From Velamenicoccus sp964471325 (GTDB taxonomy: Bacteria; Omnitrophota; Gorgyraeia; Velamenicoccales; Velamenicoccaceae): a stretch of 64,000 nucleotides of DNA. The notes under the pieces are model-generated. The model did not search any database, was not told where the DNA came from, and worked only from the letters and a program-made list of their open reading frames with translations. Position numbers and translations under genes: made by a program. Below are positions 1 to 7,840 of the stretch, piece by piece; position 1 is the first letter of the stretch; every line of letters starts with the position of its first letter. The stretch spans positions 100,921 through 164,920 of the forward strand of contig CAYYFL010000002.1 in NCBI GenBank assembly GCA_964471325.1. Direction: 5' to 3'.

Positions 1-286
1 CCGATGCTGCCGTGGCCGCCGGCGCCGCCGTTGTCTGCGGCGCGCCTTCTGCCGGCGCCTGTGCCGGCACCCCTTCTTCAGCCGGAACTGCCGTCTCGTT
101 CATGACGGCGGGGGCCGGCGCCTCATTCATGACAACCGGGGCTTGCATCGCATTTTCAACAACCTCTGTCGTGTTATCCGTCGGGGCCGCTTCTTCGGCA
201 TTCTGTTGCGCCTGCGAGACAGCCGCCGCGGCAAAAACAAAACAAACTGCCGCCAAACCGACACTCTGTTTCCTCATGGTGAACAT
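1..286 (-). CDS. Small secreted Ala/Pro-rich protein (C-terminus outside window)
   Basis: The reading frame begins MFTMRKQSVGLAAV and has a hydrophobic signal-peptide-like stretch over about residues 4-26 ending near SQAQQ. An acidic, Ala/Pro-rich segment with two MNE-type repeats (residues about 45-65) follows. The frame is open at base 1, so only about 95 residues are visible. The start at 284-286 is chosen because GGAGGTG lies about five bases upstream. The in-frame ATG at 275-277 would sit too far from it. The low-complexity mature part resembles the N-terminal part of the TPR protein at 7837-9522, which is also Ala/Pro-rich after its signal peptide. Function is not recognisable; export is inferred from the signal peptide only. 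Confidence 0.6.
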   Translation of the reverse strand, partial: MFTMRKQSVGLAAVCFVFAAAAVSQAQQNAEEAAPTDNTTEVVENAMQAPVVMNEAPAPAVMNETAVPAEEGVPAQAPAEGAPQTTAAPAATAAS

Positions 287-335
287 CCCGCACCTCCGTT
301 TGTTCTCGACACCAAAAGTTTGGCTGCGGCACCTG

Positions 336-361
336 CCTGTCACGACCGAAGGTCGGACAGG
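336..361. repeat. Perfect hairpin (CCTGTC/CGACC arms)
   Basis: CCTGTC-A-CGACC, then GAA, then GGTCG-GACAGG form an almost perfect stem of 11 pairs. It lies in the 237-bp gap between the small secreted protein and the MetE-like gene. No T-tract follows on either strand, so I call it a repeat-type palindrome and not a terminator. Confidence 0.55.
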
Positions 362-404
362 CGCGTGCCACCGGGCCGCTCACCTTCTCGCGGCCGCGCT
401 AAAC

Positions 405-426
405 GGTCGGACTTATTCGTCCGACC
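405..426. repeat. Perfect 8-bp hairpin (GGTCGGAC/GTCCGACC)
   Basis: GGTCGGAC, a six-base TTATTC loop and GTCCGACC form a perfect stem in the same gap as the hairpin at 336-361 and share its GGTCGGAC core. The two look like related palindromic elements. They could also contribute to transcript ending downstream of the MetE-like gene. Confidence 0.5.
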
Positions 427-523
427 AGCGCCCTTAATTTTGCTCCTAATAGGTTATTTCCTTATAAAGCTAGGCCCTCCTGGCATAAATTTTCAAGTGG
501 TTAAGCGAGGAGCAATATTTCCT

Positions 524-1594
524 TTATCCATTAAAATACGTATTCAGCCTCTCGGCAAGTTGTGCGCAGGCCGTAAATGCCTCTGCCGTCAAGGCGACCG
601 AAAGTCCGCTGCAACCGCAGCTGGTCGTCACGAGGGCACCATTGGCCAACAGCTCCCGGCGGGCCATGAGCTCCTGCCATAGACGGTCCAGAAGCCCGGG
701 GCTTTCGATATCCTCATTGTTAGGCACGATCCCGACGGCAGGAATACCGCCCCTCTTCAAAAACCTGTTGACGGCCTTATCATACAAAAGCAACTTATCC
801 AAATAGCCGTAGGCATCAAAATTCAGGATATCGATGTCACTGTCGAGAACCAATTCCCAATCGGTATTGCCGCAGCAATGCAACCCCGCCAAGGCGCCGT
901 TCTCATGGATCACGGCGACAACCTGATTGATCTTTTCCGTGATCTTCTCCTTGGACAACGCGCACTGGCTTGTCCCTACGGCAACAAGATACGGCTCGTC
1001 GATGAAAATGATGACTTTTGTCCGGTCCGTCACGCGGAGCTGACGGATCAGCCAGGCACTCTTGAGCGCCAAAAAACCGCCCAGCATCTCAAAAAAATCC
1101 TGGTTATATACAACCGGGCTCTTGTTTTCATCCAGGAGCGTAAGCCCCAGGCTGACAGGGCCGATCAATTGGGCCTTGACCCACTGATCCCATCCTGCGG
1201 CCATGAGCCGCTCCGTCAAAACATACAACCCTTCGGCATACGGCCGGCTGATAGAGAAATAATCCACTTCGGACGCCTGGATGTTATGAAAACACTGCTC
1301 AAATTTTTCCAGGTAGTCGTCTTTCTGTGTGTCCACCCAGACGCTTTTTTTTACCTCGTCCACGCAGATGCCCGGAAGGTTCTCCGTGAACTGAACATAC
1401 ATATTTTCACAAAAAGAACGGCGGGGCAGCTGCGGCCAGAACGGGATCTGCCGCTGAAAACTCCCCAGGACGCTGTCCACGGCGGCCTGCGGTTCGACGA
1501 TCGAAAGGCTTCCGACACCTGTCGCCAGAAAGTTCTTGTGGAGGTCTTTTAAGATCAGGCTCATAAGATCAACAATTTCAACAGCGGCCCGCAC
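524..1594 (-). CDS. MetE-like/URO-D-fold methyltransferase-type protein
   Basis: This 356-residue protein resembles the C-terminal catalytic barrel of cobalamin-independent methionine synthase and the related URO-D/MtaA superfamily. The N-terminal ATGVGSL block is the usual GSxP-type start. An IFIDEP block follows near residue 200, then LHCCGNTDW near residue 240 and TTSCGCSG near residue 325. The last two match the His-Cys and Cys zinc-ligand positions of MetE-type enzymes. It is much shorter than full MetE (about 750 residues) and lacks the N-terminal half, so it is probably a methyl transfer enzyme of unknown substrate. The start is taken as GTG at 1594, one base after the stop of the LacI-type gene, which suggests translational coupling. 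ATG at 1564 is an alternative; neither has a clear Shine-Dalgarno sequence. Confidence 0.7.
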   Translation of the reverse strand: MRAAVEIVDLMSLILKDLHKNFLATGVGSLSIVEPQAAVDSVLGSFQRQIPFWPQLPRRSFCENMYVQFTENLPGICVDEVKKSVWVDTQKDDYLEKFEQCFHNIQASEVDYFSISRPYAEGLYVLTERLMAAGWDQWVKAQLIGPVSLGLTLLDENKSPVVYNQDFFEMLGGFLALKSAWLIRQLRVTDRTKVIIFIDEPYLVAVGTSQCALSKEKITEKINQVVAVIHENGALAGLHCCGNTDWELVLDSDIDILNFDAYGYLDKLLLYDKAVNRFLKRGGIPAVGIVPNNEDIESPGLLDRLWQELMARRELLANGALVTTSCGCSGLSVALTAEAFTACAQLAERLNTYFNG

Positions 1595-1595
1595 C

Positions 1596-2612
1596 CTAGG
1601 CGGATCTTTTCGGCGGGCGCGCGGAATCCCTGATGATAAGCTCTGTCGACAAGATGATCTTATTGATCTGGCGATCGGGGTCCTGCATGCGCAAATAAAG
1701 CTCTTTCACCGCTTCCTGGGCCATCTCCTTGATGGGCTGACGGACTGTCGTCAGGGCGACGGGACCGTAAAGACAGACAGGATCATCATCAAAGCCTACG
1801 ATGGATATATCTTCAGGTACCTTGAGCCCCCCCTCGATAAAGGCCGAAACCATCTCCATGGCCATGTCATCGGAAGAAACCAGGATGGCCGTAGGCCTGG
1901 CCGCCATCCCCAGGATTTTTTCGGCGGCCGCACGCGCAGACTTGCGCGAATAATCTCCGCGCAACACCAGTTCTTCGGTCGTCGCCAGGCCCGCATCTTT
2001 CAAGGCGGCCTTATAACCCTCCAGGCGGTCCTGGGCGGCCTGCGTCGCCATGTCCCCCGTAACAAAAGCAATCCGGTTATGGCCCAAATGGATCAAATGC
2101 TCCGCAGCCGTCTTGGCCCCGGCGGCATTGTCAACGCTGACGCTGGAAACATCCATGTCCGTCGCCAGATAATTCATCAAAACCACAGGAGTCCCCGCCT
2201 TCAGAAAATCTTCGACATGCTGACGGTTGTTGATCACATCGGCAAAGACAACGCCTCCGACGGCGGCGGCATTCACAGACGTCTTTCCGTCCGTGAGATG
2301 CAACAAAAAATCAACGCGGAGATTGTCGCAGGCGATACCGACGCTGCGGAAGACTTCCATGGCATAGAAAGAATAGAAGATGCCTTCGTAGCGCGGGATC
2401 TCGAGGCCGATCGTGTAATTGGACCCGCTGGCCAGTCTTTGCGCAGCCAGATTCGGCTTGAAATTCAAGCGGCGGATCACCTCTTCGACCTTCCTGCGGT
2501 TATCTTCTTTTACGGTAGGAAATTTATTGATAACGCGGGAAACTGTCGTGATGGAAACGCCGGCGGCGCGGGCGACATCCTCAATGCTGACAACTTTTTT
2601 TCTTGCCGTCAT
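1596..2612 (-). CDS. LacI-family transcriptional regulator
   Basis: The 338-residue protein opens with a typical LacI helix-turn-helix (SIEDVARAAGVSITTVSRVI), then the hinge-helix region LNFKPNLAAQRLASG. A periplasmic-binding-protein-like effector domain follows, with GVVFADVINN, TPVVLMNY, GHNRIAFVTGD and ISIVGFDDDP blocks. The effector is probably a sugar or sugar phosphate. Its neighbours are a MetE-like gene immediately downstream and a glycoside-utilisation cluster upstream, so control of the sugar cluster is plausible but not shown. The start is preceded by AGGGTAG about eight bases upstream. Confidence 0.92.
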   Translation of the reverse strand: MTARKKVVSIEDVARAAGVSITTVSRVINKFPTVKEDNRRKVEEVIRRLNFKPNLAAQRLASGSNYTIGLEIPRYEGIFYSFYAMEVFRSVGIACDNLRVDFLLHLTDGKTSVNAAAVGGVVFADVINNRQHVEDFLKAGTPVVLMNYLATDMDVSSVSVDNAAGAKTAAEHLIHLGHNRIAFVTGDMATQAAQDRLEGYKAALKDAGLATTEELVLRGDYSRKSARAAAEKILGMAARPTAILVSSDDMAMEMVSAFIEGGLKVPEDISIVGFDDDPVCLYGPVALTTVRQPIKEMAQEAVKELYLRMQDPDRQINKIILSTELIIRDSARPPKRSA

Positions 2613-2658
2613 AACTACCCTAAATGACCTGTTTATCTTTTTGGGATCTGTTTCATCG

Positions 2659-2683
2659 GAAGCTTTCCTGACGGGAAAGCTTC
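2659..2683. repeat. Perfect 10-bp hairpin upstream of the LacI-type gene
   Basis: GAAGCTTTCC and GGAAAGCTTC form a perfect stem around a five-base loop. The same 196-bp gap also carries scattered inverted copies of AAGGTTAAGG (about 2692) and CCTTAACC (about 2738 and 2797). It lies in the leader of the LacI-type gene, so it could be an operator-like dyad or a dispersed palindrome. There is no T-tract for a terminator. Confidence 0.45.
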
Positions 2684-2808
2684 AAAAAATAAAGGTTAAG
2701 GTTCAAGCTGAGGTTAAGAAAATTTGGCAATTCTCAACCTTAACCCTTCCTGTCCCGGCGGGCTTGCCGCAAGGCAAACTCCAAAAACAGGCTTAACCTT
2801 AACCTAAG

Positions 2809-4014
2809 CTAACTGACGAGATCGCCGATCTTGAGCTTGGACCCCGGGGTCACCGACTTAATGTCTGCCGCCGAGATCTCTTTGCGGATCTGGATCACCT
2901 CTAGGCTTGCAATCTTTTCCGTGTTCCTGTAGACGTTAAATGTCTGGCCGACCTTGACGCCGTCTTGTTCGCCCATGTCAATGATCACGAAATTATTTTC
3001 TTCATTGATGGCCAGAATCTGTCCGGCCCCGGGCTTACCGGCCGGCGATGCGACCTGCGGCTCCGCCGCCTTGACGACGATCGGCTGCAGCTGAACGACC
3101 CTGGCATCCTTGGTGCTGGCTTCTTTGGCCTCGGTCCTGGCGGCCTTCAGGTCGTCCTTCACCTGGATAATCTGGTCCACACGCTCCTGCAAGATCTGGT
3201 CCAGTTCGGCAAGGCGTTTGGAGAGGATTTCGCGCTCCTGTTGGAGGTCAACGAGCTTGCCTTCCAGCGACGTCTTCTTATCGCCCAAGGCCATGAGACG
3301 GCTCTTGAGCTCAAAATTTTCCTGCCGGATCGATTCCAGCTGATCGGCAATGGCCTTCTTGTCGCGTTTTTCCCGGACAAGATCTTCGGAGAGGCTCTCT
3401 GCCAGCTTTTCGTTATAAACCAGCTTTCTCTCCAGATCCATCCGGGCCTGGTTAATGGTCTTGAACTGGAGGTCGAGCTTGCGCCCCTCCTCCATGGCAT
3501 TCTCGCCCTTCAGTTGTGCATCCGACAACTGGGACTTCAAATTCTGGACCTCGATCTCCAAAGCGGCCTTGTCTTTCACGAGCTTCGCCCAATAAGCATC
3601 GTCCTGGGAGGAGGTGGTGGAAACAGTATAAGAGACACCCCCTGTTTCCTTCAGCTTGGCCACCTCTTCCGTCAAAGACTTGTTGTCCTTGATCAGCTCC
3701 TGAAGACGGTCGACGGCGCTCGCCCGCTCTTTGGTCACGAGGTCAAATTTGGATTTGACATCATCGCGCTCCTTAACGGCGACGTCGAATTTCCCGCGCA
3801 GCTCGCTGAGCTCCGACTCCAATTTCTTCTTGGCGATCTGCAGATTGTTAAGCTGGTTGGACAAACTCTGGCGCTCAGAAACAAATTCCTGTTCCTTAAT
3901 GGCAAATTCGTTACGGAGGGCTTTATTGACGGTATTGAGCTGGAAGGCGATGACAAGCGAAGCAGCACACACGACGGCAAGTCCAACGAGCAATATTTTT
4001 ATTTTATTGTTCAT
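2809..4014 (-). CDS. Membrane-anchored coiled-coil protein with C-terminal beta domain
   Basis: The 401-residue protein starts with a single N-terminal membrane segment (KIKILLVGLAVVCAASLVI). About 250 residues of strongly heptad-like coiled coil rich in E, K, L and Q follow. A Pro/Ala hinge near residue 310 leads to a C-terminal beta-rich domain with NNFVIIDMGEQDGVKVGQTF. That block is a common small beta domain of envelope proteins, in which a VIxxGxxDGVxxG pattern recurs. The topology predicts an inner-membrane anchor with the coil and beta domain in the periplasm, giving a structural or tethering role. A strong Shine-Dalgarno (AAGGAGGTG) lies just before the ATG. No specific family name can be given. 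Confidence 0.75.
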   Translation of the reverse strand: MNNKIKILLVGLAVVCAASLVIAFQLNTVNKALRNEFAIKEQEFVSERQSLSNQLNNLQIAKKKLESELSELRGKFDVAVKERDDVKSKFDLVTKERASAVDRLQELIKDNKSLTEEVAKLKETGGVSYTVSTTSSQDDAYWAKLVKDKAALEIEVQNLKSQLSDAQLKGENAMEEGRKLDLQFKTINQARMDLERKLVYNEKLAESLSEDLVREKRDKKAIADQLESIRQENFELKSRLMALGDKKTSLEGKLVDLQQEREILSKRLAELDQILQERVDQIIQVKDDLKAARTEAKEASTKDARVVQLQPIVVKAAEPQVASPAGKPGAGQILAINEENNFVIIDMGEQDGVKVGQTFNVYRNTEKIASLEVIQIRKEISAADIKSVTPGSKLKIGDLVS

Positions 4015-4385
4015 TACACCTCCTTTATGACCTCGCCGTCCTATCGAGGGGAATGGCCCATATATAAAAATAAAAGAAAGCCACTCCGAAGTTCAATCCG
4101 GCCCACAGGTTAAGTGTTTTGCCGGATTGCGCTCTCATTTGAACTTAGATATATCATAATAAAGACGCATGTGCAAGAAAAATTTAAACGAACGTATCGC
4201 CTAAGCAAGAGAAAGTACAGGGGTTATGACGCCGACGGAGAAATGAAATAGCCTTTTGTCGACGGAAATGACAGCCAAGCCTTGAAACTCTGTGAAGCTC
4301 CACGGTCTTGGGCCTTGTCAGGCAGGATTTTCCCATCCACGGATCATATTACTTCTTTTTTTTCAGGGATTTAAGAAGGGAGAAA
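4015..4385. other. Intergenic region with one long inverted repeat
   Basis: This 371-bp gap separates the ROK gene from the coiled-coil gene. It contains the 9-bp inverted repeat CAATCCGGC (4094-4102) and GCCGGATTG (4121-4129) with an 18-base loop. On the minus strand an A/T-rich stretch (about 4058-4080, TTTCTTTTATTTTTATAT in minus sense) follows before the coiled-coil gene. An AT-rich block near 4146-4172 could hold a promoter, but I cannot pick convincing boxes. No coding potential is visible. Confidence 0.4.
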
Positions 4386-5597
4386 TCAGTCGTTAAGGGC
4401 GGCGAAAACCTGACGCGTGACAAGGCTCGCAGCGCCAAGGGCCACGCCGTTTTCGCCCAAGCGGGTCGGAACGATCTTGACGGCCCCGGCGGATTCCTCA
4501 AAACACCATTCGCTCACAGCGCTCTTGACCTCTTCAATCAAAACAATACCAGCCTCTTCGATGCCGCCGCCGATCACGACCATTTCCGGATTCAGAAGAT
4601 TGACCAGATAGGCGACGCGCAGCCCCAGGCGCCGTCCGGCTTCGCGCACGACGTCCACGGCCGGGGCCTCTCCTCTGCGGCACGCCTCGAAGATCCCGCC
4701 CACGCTCGTATCAACGGCTTCCTTCGACACTCTGCTCCCGCCGGAGCCGTGGCCTTTCTTCCATTGGAGACGTTTGACGTATTCCGCGCCTATCCCTAAG
4801 TCCGCCTCCCATCTTTCCAAGAAATACGGCGCTTCTTTCCTGTCGCTATGGATGGCCACTTCGCCGGCGCAACCGCTTGTGCCGCGGTAAATCTCGCTAT
4901 TGATCATCAGGCCGCAACCTACGCCGGAGAACATATATAAAAGATTCCTGATGTCCGAATCCAGCGCCAGCCATTGCTCGCCGAAGCAGGCGAGCGTCGC
5001 GTCGTTTTCAATGACGACAGGAAGCCGGAACTCCCTTTCCAGAATATCTTTCAGGGGAACAGTAACGTCCAGATAATGATAGCCGTTCTCTATCTTTTCC
5101 GGCCAGCGCACTTTTTCTTTGGCCGCGTCAACGATGCCGCCGATACCGATACCGATACCCTTGATCCTCTGCCTGCAGCCTTTCACCTCATCCAGCAGCT
5201 CCGCTGTCGTCGTCAAAAGGGAATCCACGACCTCGCGGCAGCCGGAGCCGGACTTTCCGTTCTTGACCTTATGCAGGATCTTGCCGCTCAGGTCCGTCAC
5301 GACACCGATCGTCCCCAAGAGGTTGGCCCCGACGCCCACCGCATAGCCGGCGGATGTATTCAAATCCAGAAGCAACGGCCGGCGCCCGCCCTTGGAAACG
5401 TCGAATTCCTTTTCGAAAACGATCTTCTGCCGCAGGAATTCGTCGACATAATTGGAGACGGTGACGACGTTGAGGCCGATCAGGCTGGAAATGTCCGTCT
5501 TGCTGATGGGCCCGCGGCGGCGGATGGCGTCCAGGATGAAAAGATTTTTCCTGGACCTTTCCGAAAGATTCTCCCCTTTAAAATAAGATTCTTTCAT
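4386..5597 (-). CDS. ROK-family transcriptional regulator
   Basis: The 403-residue protein has the NagC/Mlc-type layout. An N-terminal winged helix-turn-helix spans about residues 15-75 (GPISKTDISSLIGLNVVTVS), followed by GGRRP. A sugar-kinase-like ROK domain then carries GIGIGGIVD, IENDATLACFGE and GTSGCAGEVAIHS. The usual ROK zinc motif CxCGxxGCxE is not visible and the N-terminal phosphate loop is degraded (GVGANLLG), which fits a regulator, not a kinase. It overlaps the end of the GH116-like gene by about 20 bp and is probably translated with it. A role as sugar-responsive repressor of the upstream cluster is inferred from position. Confidence 0.88.
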   Translation of the reverse strand: MKESYFKGENLSERSRKNLFILDAIRRRGPISKTDISSLIGLNVVTVSNYVDEFLRQKIVFEKEFDVSKGGRRPLLLDLNTSAGYAVGVGANLLGTIGVVTDLSGKILHKVKNGKSGSGCREVVDSLLTTTAELLDEVKGCRQRIKGIGIGIGGIVDAAKEKVRWPEKIENGYHYLDVTVPLKDILEREFRLPVVIENDATLACFGEQWLALDSDIRNLLYMFSGVGCGLMINSEIYRGTSGCAGEVAIHSDRKEAPYFLERWEADLGIGAEYVKRLQWKKGHGSGGSRVSKEAVDTSVGGIFEACRRGEAPAVDVVREAGRRLGLRVAYLVNLLNPEMVVIGGGIEEAGIVLIEEVKSAVSEWCFEESAGAVKIVPTRLGENGVALGAASLVTRQVFAALND

Positions 5598-7782
5598 CGT
5601 TCCTGATCCGTTTTAAAAATGCAGAAACATCTTTGCGTTTGTGCGCGTAGGCGATCACAAACGCCCAGAAACTCATGTTGCGCATATAATGGTCGCCGAA
5701 CATGAAACTGCCGTCAACCGACGACACCATGTCCGGCTGGTTCCAGGCATTCAGGGCATTCATCGAAACATTGTCCCAGGCCTTCCTGGCGAGGGCGCAC
5801 CCTTCCTCCTCCATCCCTTCATAAATGGCCAAGGCCGCCAGGATATAGGTCATGCTGATCCAGACGTTCTCTGCGTGTCCGTTTGACTTGTCTTTTTCGC
5901 CTGAGGGCAAGACAGCGTTCACCACCCCGTATCTGGAGGCTGAACCATTAAGTTCAAAAATAGTCGCAAGCGCCTTTTTGACTTTTTCGGGGGAAACAAT
6001 ATACCCCAGCCCCAAGAGATGCGCGATCCACTGCCCCACCAGCTGAGATGCCGTACAAGAAATGTTGACTTTCTGAAAGCGAAGTTGATGGGAGAGTTGC
6101 TGTTCTGACAAATCCTTCTTACTATCATTATAAGCTATAAAATAACCCTTGTACCACAATTTTTTTTCAAACTGGGTGCGGCCATTCTTAAACCAGTTTT
6201 TGACCTCGCGCGTAAACTCTTCGTCCTGCAGGTGCATACCCATCTTTTCCAGGGCCAGGAGGGCCGCCAAGAACACGCCACCCGTATACGCCGTCACGCC
6301 GTAAAGCTGCCAGAGGTCAAAAGTCGTATCCGCTCCCTCGCTGTCAGGCAGAAAATCCTTATTTTTGTCCGTGGCCGCAAGCCAGTAAAAGGCTTTCTTG
6401 ACAAAAGGATACATTCGTTTCAAAAACGCCTCATCGCCCGTCAAAAGATATCCTCGCCAGACCAGAAGGATAAACTTGGCGTTCAGGTCTTTCCAGAGCA
6501 GGCCGTTGGTGCTATTAGACGGCAAGTCACTGCGCTTGTTGCCCAAGTCGTGCGGAATATACCCCTGGGGCCTCTGGGCTTCGGCAAACTGCGTGATCTC
6601 CTTGATGTCGAGCTGCGTAAAAAACATGGCCAGGGCGACAGACGCAAAAAACCTGACATCGAGGGTCCCCAAAAGAGGACATATCTCCGGCGCCTCAAAA
6701 AACCCGAAACGCTCCCTCTTGGTCCAGTGGCTGCCCGAAGAAAAAGGATAAAGGTTGTTCAGCAGGGCATCCTTGATCCATGCGTCCATTTTAAGACCCA
6801 GGAGATCTTTCACCCACCCCCGCGTGGCGGCGTAAAGGCCGGCGGCATTTTTTGAAATATACGCGCTCGAGTCGTGGACGCCGCGGAACCAATTCTCATA
6901 CATCTTGCCTTCGGCATATGCCGGGAAAAACCATGTCCAGAAAAAAGTAATTGTGATCGACGTTTTTGGCTTAAGCACGGCCTGGGCTGCCAGCGCCCCG
7001 CCCAGCTGCATGCTTTCGGACGCCACGGCACGCTCGCTATTCGTATTAGGCAGCATCCCGTCGCGGCTGAAGGCGGCCCACGCCTCCTGGAGCGAAAAAC
7101 CGTTCCTGTCGAAAACAAAAGGCCGCGACTGCATGTTCCACTCGCCCAGATATGTGCAAACGAGTCTTTTGTCTTTAACCACTCCCAGCGCCATCTCTCC
7201 GGACAAAGGGTCTGCGGCGCCCTGCGTTTTCTTATTAAAGAAATTCACGGAAAGGCATTCCGGCGTTTCGTGCACCTGGTTAAACCGGCCCACCATCCAG
7301 TCCCCAATCATGTTGCGACCGCAGGCCAAGAGCGAAACAGTCGCCGTCTGAGAGGTGGGGTTCGTGATCTTGAAACGAAAAAGGGCGGCCGGCGTGCCGG
7401 ATTTTTTTTCGTCCTGAGGAATTAACGGGGAAAATGCCTCCATCTCGCAGTGCACGGGGATCTCATCGTCTTTGTAGTCCAGATGGGCAAAGGGATATTT
7501 GCCGTCAAAGACGATCGACGGAATGCCGCTGCACCCGGCAGGGACATTGGTCTCAAGAAGCCTGGCAACTCTTTTCTTTTTGGTGGCCGCAAAAATACCA
7601 AAGTGAAAACCAAGGATGCCCTTTCGTCCCGATAGATCAGAGGAACAAACAGGCCTGTGGAGACTGTTGAGAAACGTAAAATGATCCAAGCCGCCGTGAG
7701 GCAAAATCTCCATCTTGCCGGCGCCGAGACCTCCCAGCGGAACCCCTGATCTTACATTTTGGTCGGATGTATATATTGGCAT
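5578..7782 (-). CDS. GH116-like beta-glycosidase
   Basis: The 734-residue protein matches the GBA2/GH116 architecture. It begins with a short GVPLGGLGAGKMEI block and a beta-sandwich-rich N-terminal half with TNPTSQTATVSLLACGR. An alpha/alpha-barrel half follows, with GTLDVRFF, GYIPHDLG, KDLNAKFILLVWRGYLLTGD and TTFDLWQLYGVTAYTGG. Known members are retaining beta-glucosidases or beta-xylosidases. No signal peptide is visible, so it should act in the cytoplasm on imported beta-linked oligosaccharides. I could not place both catalytic residues with confidence, and the block before TLDV reads LLG with no acidic residue. Its stop overlaps the ROK gene start. Confidence 0.8.
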   Translation of the reverse strand: MPIYTSDQNVRSGVPLGGLGAGKMEILPHGGLDHFTFLNSLHRPVCSSDLSGRKGILGFHFGIFAATKKKRVARLLETNVPAGCSGIPSIVFDGKYPFAHLDYKDDEIPVHCEMEAFSPLIPQDEKKSGTPAALFRFKITNPTSQTATVSLLACGRNMIGDWMVGRFNQVHETPECLSVNFFNKKTQGAADPLSGEMALGVVKDKRLVCTYLGEWNMQSRPFVFDRNGFSLQEAWAAFSRDGMLPNTNSERAVASESMQLGGALAAQAVLKPKTSITITFFWTWFFPAYAEGKMYENWFRGVHDSSAYISKNAAGLYAATRGWVKDLLGLKMDAWIKDALLNNLYPFSSGSHWTKRERFGFFEAPEICPLLGTLDVRFFASVALAMFFTQLDIKEITQFAEAQRPQGYIPHDLGNKRSDLPSNSTNGLLWKDLNAKFILLVWRGYLLTGDEAFLKRMYPFVKKAFYWLAATDKNKDFLPDSEGADTTFDLWQLYGVTAYTGGVFLAALLALEKMGMHLQDEEFTREVKNWFKNGRTQFEKKLWYKGYFIAYNDSKKDLSEQQLSHQLRFQKVNISCTASQLVGQWIAHLLGLGYIVSPEKVKKALATIFELNGSASRYGVVNAVLPSGEKDKSNGHAENVWISMTYILAALAIYEGMEEEGCALARKAWDNVSMNALNAWNQPDMVSSVDGSFMFGDHYMRNMSFWAFVIAYAHKRKDVSAFLKRIRNDERILF

Positions 7783-7792
7783 GTCTGTGTCC

Positions 7793-7840
7793 GTAACTCG
7801 TAATTAGTAATTTTCTTGAAAAAAGCGTATTACGAGTTAC
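7793..7840. repeat. 12-bp perfect inverted repeat overlapping the end of the TPR gene
   Basis: GTAACTCGTAAT (7793-7804) and ATTACGAGTTAC (7829-7840) are exact reverse complements with a 24-base spacer. The right arm contains the TPR gene's stop codon, and further partial copies of TCGTAA/TTACGA run into the last codons. In the transcript this is a long stem in the 54-bp gap before the GH116-like gene. It may separate expression of the two genes or be a dispersed repeat. Confidence 0.5.

Noticed and set aside
1536..2627. Plus-strand frame of 363 codons opposite the LacI-type gene
   Set aside because: The minus-strand frame has a full LacI layout; the plus frame has no recognisable features.
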